From the NCBI RefSeq assembly GCF_037975245.1, contig NC_092561.1, positions 10,787,001-10,851,000 on the forward strand: a stretch of 64,000 nt of DNA, in the 5' to 3' direction. Each line of letters opens with the position of its first letter. The first letter of the stretch is position 1. Positions 57,847-64,000 of this stretch are shown here, piece by piece. Made by a program: the position numbers and the translations under genes. Below the pieces are notes generated by a model. It was given only the letters and a program-made list of their open reading frames with translations, searched no databases and was not told the DNA's origin. This stretch comes from Apostichopus japonicus. Lineage: Eukaryota; Echinodermata; Holothuroidea; Aspidochirotida; Stichopodidae.

Positions 57847-60533
57847 ATGTACACCTGTAAAATATGCAATACACTAACAGCTACTATCCGAGGCTATGTT
57901 GATCATGTGAGTTCCCATAGGAATATACCTCGAGTGAGATTTCCATGTTGTTTTGTTAATTGTGGCTATACCCTATCAACTTTTGCTGCAATGAAGATTC
58001 ATGTGACTAGGTATCACCGCCATATTCAAAAGCAAACAGCAGTTGCAGCAAAACTTCAGTCAGTTAACCTGTCATTGATTTGTATGTATGAAATCTGTCA
58101 AAAAGAACTCACAGATCTGTCCTCATATTTGGCACACTTAAAAGCACATATTAGAATCGGACAAGTTGTATCTTGTCCATATAAGAAGTGCAAAAGAGAT
58201 TTTTCAAAAACCAGTTCATTTACAGCACATTTGTCACGTCACAGAAACTGGGGAGCTGTAAACATTTTGGATAAATACAAACTTTCTACTCGTGATCATT
58301 GCTCTTTGGATCAAGATATACCTCTAGACACTAACTGCTTTGATGTGTCTACAGAGACTGATAGATTTGTCATTGAAAATGACATAAGCTGTGATTTCGA
58401 AAACAGTAACAATTGCCAAGGTAGGGTGCAAGAAACAGGTCAGTCTAGGCTTCAATTTCAACAAAATTTTGCCTTGTTTCTTCTGAAACTTCAGGCAAAA
58501 CAACTTGTTCCATCACAAACAATTCAAATGATTGTTGAGGAGCTTCAAACTATTCACAGTTTATGTCAACAAGATCAGGTTTTGAAAATTACTCAAAAAT
58601 TGAGAGATGAGGGTTTAGCAGAAGAACGTATCAAATGTGTAGCAGATTATATGAATGAGATAGATGCATGGATTGCTATAGTTTTAAAGGAAAACTCAGA
58701 ACGCAGCACTGTAGAAAAGAGTAATTTACTATAAATCAGCATTCAAGTTTGTTGCTCCAATTGCAATATCACTAGGGAGAGATTCAGCACAAAAAATGCA
58801 ATACTATCATTACATTCCAATCAAGGAGAGCATTCAATTGCTCCTTTCGGATGATTTTGTGTTGGGACAATGTCAAAGTAGGCATCACAGTGAAGACTCA
58901 TCTGTTCTAACTGACATAGTGGATGATACAGTTTTTAAAAAAAATAGTTTGTTTCAAAGTTGTGAAAGATCTTTGTCCATCATTCTCTATGAAAACTCAT
59001 TTGAAATTGTAAACCCACTTGGGTCGGCAAGAATAAAACACAAAATACTAGCAATGTACTTTACACTTGGAAACACCCAACCTGAGTACAGATCTGTTGT
59101 TGATGCAATGCAGCTTGTGTTTTTTTGTAAAGAAGTTGATTTTAAGGTCTTTGGGCAGCAGAAGGTTTTTGAGAGAGTGATAAATGATTTGAAAACATTA
59201 GAGGAAGTTGGAATAGAAACAAGTGACGGGGTGGTCTGGAAAGGTGCGCTGTCTTGTATATTAGGGGATAATTTAGGTTCCCATTGTATTGGGGTTTCAT
59301 TGAGAGTTTTTCAGGAACTAACATGTGCTGCTACTGTTTAATAACTTCACATGACTTTAAATGTAACGCACCATATGCTGTTGGGAAGCCTAGAACCAAG
59401 GAGGAGTATGATTCTTGCATTGCACACCTTGAAGATCATGAAGAAAATCATCATCAAGGAATTAAATTTAATTCATGTTTTAATTCTTTGAGGTATTTTC
59501 ATGTGTGTGCACCTGGTTTGCCACCATGCCTGGGGCACGACTTGTTTGAAGGAGTTGTTGATTACAATGTAGCCATGTTTATTCAATACTGGATTAAACA
59601 AAAACATTGGTTCACATATGCAGATTTGAATATAATGTTGGTACAGTTTAAATTTCAAGGACGCGATGGTACAGTTTAAATTTCAAGGACGCGATGCAAA
59701 CAATAAACCTGCATTTGTAAATTTATCAGGTAACCGCTTAGGTGGTCAAGCCGTTGAAAACTGGAACCTTTTGAGACTTCTTCCAATTATTTTGAGTGCA
59801 TATGTTAAAGATCATAATGACCTTGTATGGAGACTCTTTCTTCTTTTACGAGAAGTTGTTGAGTATGTGTGTTCTCCAAAGATTTCACATGAGCAACTTG
59901 CATATTTAAGGGTGATAATGGAGGAATACTTGACTGAGAGAAAACAACTCTTTGCTGATACTCCCTTCAGACCAAAACATCATTTCCTGAGCCACTATCC
60001 AGATTTAATTATTAAGTTTGGACCATTAATGAGAGTGTGGACTCTATGCTTCGAAAGTAAGCACTCCTATTTCAAACGTTGTGCCAGATCTGCACAAAAT
60101 TTCATCAATGTTACAGTCTTTAGCAAATCAACACCAGTACTTTCAAGCTTATAACAGCTCAGGGAAAATATATCCTGATAGATTGGTTATTGAAAATGCC
60201 ACATCCCTCAATATAGAATGCTTCATGCCTGAAATAAAGCATGCTTTGCAGGCAGCAAATGCAAAGTTTGATGATTCTGTTATCAGTGACAGAGTTAAGA
60301 TGTTTGGCACTTCTTACCAGAAGGGTTTCTTTGTAATATGTCAGTGTTCTGATACATGCTTTTCAAGTCTTAAATTGGGTTGCATTTTGTTTGTAGTTGT
60401 TGAAAGCCAAAAAGAACTATGTTTGAGTGCAAGCTCAATTATGGAACAACTAGGAGTATATAATGGGCCTTACAAAGAAACTTATAGTAAGCAAATGTGG
60501 CATATGAATTATTCTGAATTGAGAAGGAACTAA
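57847..60533 (+). pseudogene. C2H2 zinc-finger CMC-type transposase, broken
   Basis: About 890 codons spread over all three frames. The N-terminus has four C2H2 fingers (CKICNTL...HVSSHR; CCFVNCGY...HVTRYH; CMYEICQK...HLKAH; CPYKKCKR...HLSRH). Then comes a catalytic-type core: KHKILAMYFTLGN, GDNLGSHCIGG/FIESFSGT, CYCLIT and GHDLFEGVVDYNV, like Tnp2/CMC DDE transposases ('D..G.H.IGGF', 'HD..EGV'). The C-terminal part has FRPKHHFLSHYPDLI and FESKHSYFKR. Lesions: frameshift near 58715; G-run loss near 59287; 28-bp tandem duplication at 59641-59696; frameshift near 60115. ATG follows acceptor gtgaagcag (57839). It would cut and paste the element from the nucleus. Confidence 0.8.
59641..59696 (+). 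repeat. 28-bp tandem duplication inside transposase
   Basis: Two identical 28-bp copies (59641-59668, 59669-59696) starting GTACAGTTTAAATTTCAAGG. As 28 is not a multiple of 3, the frame shifts by one and meets a stop (59677-59679). The copies are identical, so the duplication is recent. Confidence 0.95.
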
Positions 60534-60555
60534 AACCTTCACTTCCATTACTCAG

Positions 60556-60811
60556 GTCTGAGGTTCTCTTGTTAAAATGAGCGTGTCAGAACAATCAGAT
60601 GATACAATTTGTCTTGAAGATTTTGCTTTATCCATAATGCAGCATCTTCCTTCACTGCCACTTGAAATGGTGGACAAAGTAGTTGAACAGCTCCTGGCTG
60701 CTGGTGTGGAAAGTGTGTGCGATCTCAAGCTGATCACTGATGAGGACCTTTCCAGTGTACTGAAGCCAATACAGAGGAGAAAGCTGTTAATAGCATGGGC
60801 AAACAAGGCAG
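60556..60811 (+). CDS. SAM-domain protein of the transposon, exon 1
   Basis: ATG at 60577; the exon has acceptor ccattactcag ending at 60555 and donor GGCAG|GTAAGC after 60811. It ends in phase 1. It encodes an acidic start (MSVSEQSDDTICLEDFALSI) and a SAM-like helical bundle: LPLEMVDKVVEQLLAAGVES, VCDLKLITDEDLSSVLKPIQ, RRKLLIAW. SAM domains mediate protein or RNA binding and self-association. The gene lies only 43 bp after the transposase stop on the same strand, and the acceptor upstream suggests that both share an upstream promoter by alternative splicing. The exon itself is intact. SAMD3-like proteins are the closest family I know. Confidence 0.75.
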
Positions 60812-60840
60812 GTAAGCAGAAATATAATTGCACTTTCTAA

Positions 60841-61966
60841 ATATGATTATCCTCCTTTTTTTGAGGAATGGAGAGGTGAAAGGGGAGGTTAAGAAGTAAG
60901 TTACAAGAGGAGATGGAAAAATTTCTAAATAGTAAGTACATGTGATACACAGAAGTTTCTCTTATTGTCTAAGACAGTTGCTGGTACCACAAATTGAATA
61001 AGGAAACTGGTCTCATACTACATCATTAGCATTTTTGTAATTCTCTAAAGAAAATTTTCTGGGTTAATTATTAGTATTATACATTAGATTTTTTTCAAGT
61101 AGTGAGCAAATAGAAAACACCAGGTCAAACTAATGAAATGATACACCACATACCCAAACTAAAATATTTATCAACAAGAAAAGAGGAAACCCTTCTTTTC
61201 AATTCAAATTAAACATAGAACGTACGTTCTATGTTGTTTGTAGAGTATGTTGAAGTTCATATGAGAGTATGACAAGGCTAAAGGTCACCTTGAAAAACAA
61301 CCACTATGGGTTAGTATGTGGTACAGTACCTCTACTCTGGGATCATACTTGGCCCCCACTTTGGGGTCCAAATAAGCGGGCACTACGCAAACGTCTGCAG
61401 TGACCAAATATCGCCATGGACTCAACAATTTGATATGTATGAGTGTTACTTTGCCCCAAAAACACTTGTATACCAATAATCAACAAAAATTGCCCCAATA
61501 ATTTCACACTTTGGCTATACTGATTGAAAGATGCAGGGAACTGTGGCAATGGCTTGCTTTCCATACAGTATAAGAATACACCTCAACAACTTAACAAACT
61601 ATGAAGCACGCCTTGTCCGATGCTTATGCACAAGGTCCATATGGCATACGGTACGGTGTGTACATGTGTACAAAGCCATTGCCTACGTCAACAAACAAGC
61701 AGCGACTTAACCGAAACAGACCTGTCAGAGAATGCCCCTGTTGCCAATTGAAGATATGCTTGATTCGATAGATTGAGAGCTTGAGTGCTGCCCCTGTTTA
61801 TTGTGTATATTATGTTATTTTATTGTGTTTATTGTGTTCTGTGAGTGTCCAAAAAAATAGTACCTTAATGCAATATATGTCTGTTATCAGGAAATAATTT
61901 ATCAAGGTTGTTTATTCATTTCATATCATCTACTTTCATTGATGTGACATATTTTCATTCTTAAAG
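60841..61966 (+). other. intron of the SAM-domain gene
   Basis: Intron between donor 60812 and acceptor ttcattcttaaag ending at 61966. AT-rich, with no open frame of interest. A short palindrome 'catagaacgtacgttctatg' lies near 61213-61232. Confidence 0.6.
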
Positions 61967-62934
61967 AAAAGTTGCTTGGATCAGCATCTTCACAATCATC
62001 TGAACCCGACTCTGTGGCCAGTTCACCAGGATGCAGCTAGGTGCCCAGTTCAGCAGGATCAAGTCCAGCAGTGGTAATTGCAGATTGGGCAGAGTCATTT
62101 AAAGTTGATTGGGATAAAATGCCTAAAAGCCTCACAAAATCACTCCAGAAGAAACAGAGACCCACTCCCAAAGATCGGCGTGAAATGATCAGAATATTAT
62201 GCAATGACATATATAATGAAAGTTGAGTCAAGTCCAGGACGAAAGCACCTTTCTATTATTGCACAGAAGATCGTTCGTGAGTTTCCAGAACCCTTTAAAG
62301 ATGACATTGAAGGACTTGTTGTTGGTAGTGGATATGCATCCCTTCTTACACAGTTGGAAAACCGTATGAGCAATCTCAATAGAGGCAAATTTCACCTAAA
62401 TGTTGGTTACCCCCTGTTTGTAGAGGGTGAACAGAATGAAGCACTAACAAAGAAGCGTAAACTCAGCACCTCATATGGCTGCAAAAACTGGCAACCAGAG
62501 GACCTACCTGAAGGGGAGGATTGAGACACGCAGAGAAAAAAGACAGATGACTTAAAGGTGATGCATGAACTTAACATATGGGATGACAATGAGTTTGTTT
62601 TCCTCATGAAAAATGTATTTCCAACCATCCGTGCCAAGATAAACAGTCAGCAAGTTCCTGTATGTGCTCTCCTTGATGAATATCCTTTCTTGTTTGAGGA
62701 GGTTGGGATGATGGGACATTTTGAAGATTTAGTGGGCATCAAACTGAAATCAGTTGAATTCAGAAGTTTCTGCAAGTGTCAGCAAAGAAGAAGAAGGAGG
62801 TGCAAAATATAATAGCTGATGTGGAGAGTGCTAAGAAGGAAAGTGGTGATCATTCCCCTGATGTTCCAGGACTTATTCTCCTCCTCTGCAATCACCTTGG
62901 AGATAAATGGGATGATCTTTTCTACCTTGCAAAG
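61967..62934 (+). pseudogene. SAM-domain protein of the transposon, large exon 2 (broken)
   Basis: Exon of 968 nt joining exon 1 in phase. It encodes KLLGSASSQSSEPDSVASSP, then KSLQKKQRPTPKDRREMIRI, SSPGRKHLSIIAQKIVREFP, DDIEGLVVGSGYASLLTQLE, FVFLMKNVFPTIRAKINSQQ and LILLLCNHLGDKWDDLF. The 'PGRKHLSIIAQKIV' and 'YASLLTQLENR' blocks are those of SAMD3-like proteins. Lesions: TAG at 62038-62040, a one-base insertion near 62221, TGA at 62522-62524 and a frame change near 62775. It ends with donor AAAG|GTAAGA after 62934. Role in the element is unproven; it may bind the subterminal repeats. Confidence 0.75.
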
Positions 62935-63383
62935 GTAAGAAGAAGCTACCTTTATAAATCATTAAGCTTGTGAACTAGCACTATTTGTGAACTAGCACTA
63001 TCAGAATAGCACTATTTGTCTGTGTTTTTCTCTGGTTTGTCGTTCTTACACTTACAGTTTTGTAGATGTATTGGTCAAGTTGATTGACTTTATAACGATT
63101 TTCCTCTGCGATGTTCACTGTTTGTAGGTCAGCTGTAATTGTTGTGTATTGGGACTCTGAAGTCCAAAGTTCAGTACATCATATGCCATCAGTTGATTAA
63201 GATCTTCCCCATTGTCATCATTTTGATTTCAGGGATGCATATTGTCCCTCAGTTTCATTTATTTTATGTTATGCTTTGGAAGATACTACTGTTTTCCCAG
63301 ATGGCATCTTGAATGTTTTGTCCCACATAATAAGATAAGTATTCCAAACAATTTTAATGTTCCTACTTTTACATTATGTTCAG

Positions 63384-63450
63384 GAAACCAGTACTGTGCA
63401 GAATATTACTAAGGATCTGAAGTCAGCATTCCCATGCATCATTATTCAAG
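63384..63450 (+). CDS. SAM-domain protein of the transposon, exon 3
   Basis: Acceptor ttatgttcag (63383) and donor CAAG|GTGAGA (63451) bracket 67 nt in phase 0, continuing from exon 2. It encodes ETSTVQNITKDLKSAFPCII then IQ. The frame is intact. Further exons (the 'FILxLG...FF-I' end seen in the two smaller elements) should lie beyond the window. Confidence 0.65.
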
Positions 63451-63589
63451 GTGAGAAGCATTTGGAGGATTTTGCTCTAATATGCATTTCCTCCAGTACA
63501 TATACACTGCTCTTTTTCCCCTTTTTGGTTTGGATGATAGTTGTAACCTTTGAAATTTGTGATGGTGAGTATTTGTGCGTGTGCATGTA

Positions 63590-63810
63590 TTTTACTGATG
63601 CCTACCTTGTAAACACAATTTCTCATGAAAGGAAGCTTAGATAGATTTCATAGTTGGCATGTGGGTGTACCCGATAGAGTACAAGAAGCCTACTGTTTTT
63701 GGCAAAGGTCAAAGATCATTTGGGGTCAACAGAGGTGAAACTGTGAATACTTTGTAAACATGATATCTCAAGAAGGGAATCTTGGACAGATCTCATGTGG
63801 TATGTAGGTG
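63590..63810. repeat. TGACC-rich dispersed repeat, fragment in intron
   Basis: 'cttgtaaacacaatttctcatgaaaggaagctt', 'ggcaaaggtcaaagatcatttggggtcaacagagg', 'tttgtaaacatgatatctcaagaagggaa' is the reverse complement of the 46020-46830 family. It lies in the intron after exon 3. The open frame at 63357-63644 extends into it and is not coding past 63450. Confidence 0.65.
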
Positions 63811-64000
63811 TGGTCACTTGAATCAACAGTGGTCAAAATTTGAGAATCTTTGATTAAAGAAACCTAGGAAGTTATATGTTGGCAAGTGTGTCAATGACAC
63901 CTCATAGTGCACTATCACCTGTGGAAGACAAAGTCATGGGTCAATCTGAGATTTAACTGGGAAAACTCTGTTACAGCATCAATTCAGCATGTATGTGTGC

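Larger units (their letters stand above)
52741..64000 (+). mobile_element. autonomous-type CMC-like transposon, left end in window
   Basis: Begins CACTGTTAAAAATTTCTG at the exact point where the paralogous sequence (6387) is uninterrupted. Subterminal words TTTACAG/CTGTAAA recur through 53130. Then come a probable non-coding first exon (donor near 54319), a foldback insertion (54510-57528), a zinc-finger transposase pseudogene (57847-60533) and a SAM-domain gene (60556-63450 and beyond). The right end is outside the window. The gene pair and CACTG end point to the CACTA/Mirage/Chapaev group. The copy has at least four transposase lesions and four in the SAM gene, so it is no longer active. 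Confidence 0.75.

Overview
This looks like animal nuclear DNA, most likely from a marine invertebrate deuterostome; an echinoderm such as a sea cucumber is my best guess. The sequence is AT-rich and intron-bearing. It carries a RING/B-box/coiled-coil/propeller TRIM gene, a C-type lectin exon, CR1/L2-like and Tx1/L1-like LINEs, and the dispersed TGACCTTTGACCT-type repeats I associate with echinoderm-like genomes. The species call is inference. Most of the window is repeats, nested transposons and old segmental duplications, with few host exons.

Layout. 1-4 kb: intergenic DNA with nine copies of a GTCACGCGAGTCAC-type motif. 4.5-6.4 kb: an old duplicate of 48.0-52.7 kb, including a decayed lectin exon. 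8.8-9.0 kb: a likely terminal exon of an unrecognised gene. 11.9-24.1 kb: a duplicate of 44.3-46.8 kb, into which a 9,971-bp DNA transposon (12383-22353) is inserted. That element in turn carries a second, related 5,043-bp element (14634-19676). 24.5-28.7 kb (minus): a TRIM gene cut by a 1,955-bp hAT-like insertion. 29-34 kb: LINE 3' ends with large microsatellites and a 372-bp hAT MITE. 34.5-37.4 kb: a truncated Tx1/L1-like LINE. 38.7-43.2 kb (minus): an almost complete two-ORF LINE inserted in a degenerate ~270-bp tandem array. 44.3-52.7 kb: the second copies of the duplications, with the better-preserved lectin exon at 52311-52532. 52.7 kb to the window end: a third, larger transposon of the same group. 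It has a CACTG terminus, subterminal repeats, a zinc-finger transposase pseudogene and a SAM-domain gene, and is itself broken by a 3,019-bp foldback element (54510-57528).

The most interesting part is the group of three related transposons. Their termini share CWCTSTTAAAA, but each has a private subterminal repeat word (TTGGGCAAA, AGACTGAA/CAGTCT, TTTACAG). The largest encodes a C2H2-finger DDE-type transposase and a separate spliced SAM-domain protein. The two smaller ones have lost the transposase but keep first and last exons of SAM-protein genes, with the same phase-1 first splice site. A paralogous empty site inside the window fixes the target duplication of the 10-kb element as TA. I propose that the SAM protein recognises the subterminal words, as TNPA does in plant CACTA elements; this is inference.

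Two other structures stand out. The foldback element has a perfect 10-bp target duplication, 95-bp end caps differing at two positions, arms built of ~148-bp tandem units, and a tRNA-like sequence near its centre. In the TRIM gene, removing the insertion plus one 6-bp target duplication restores a continuous 737-codon frame, showing that a single coding exon was interrupted.
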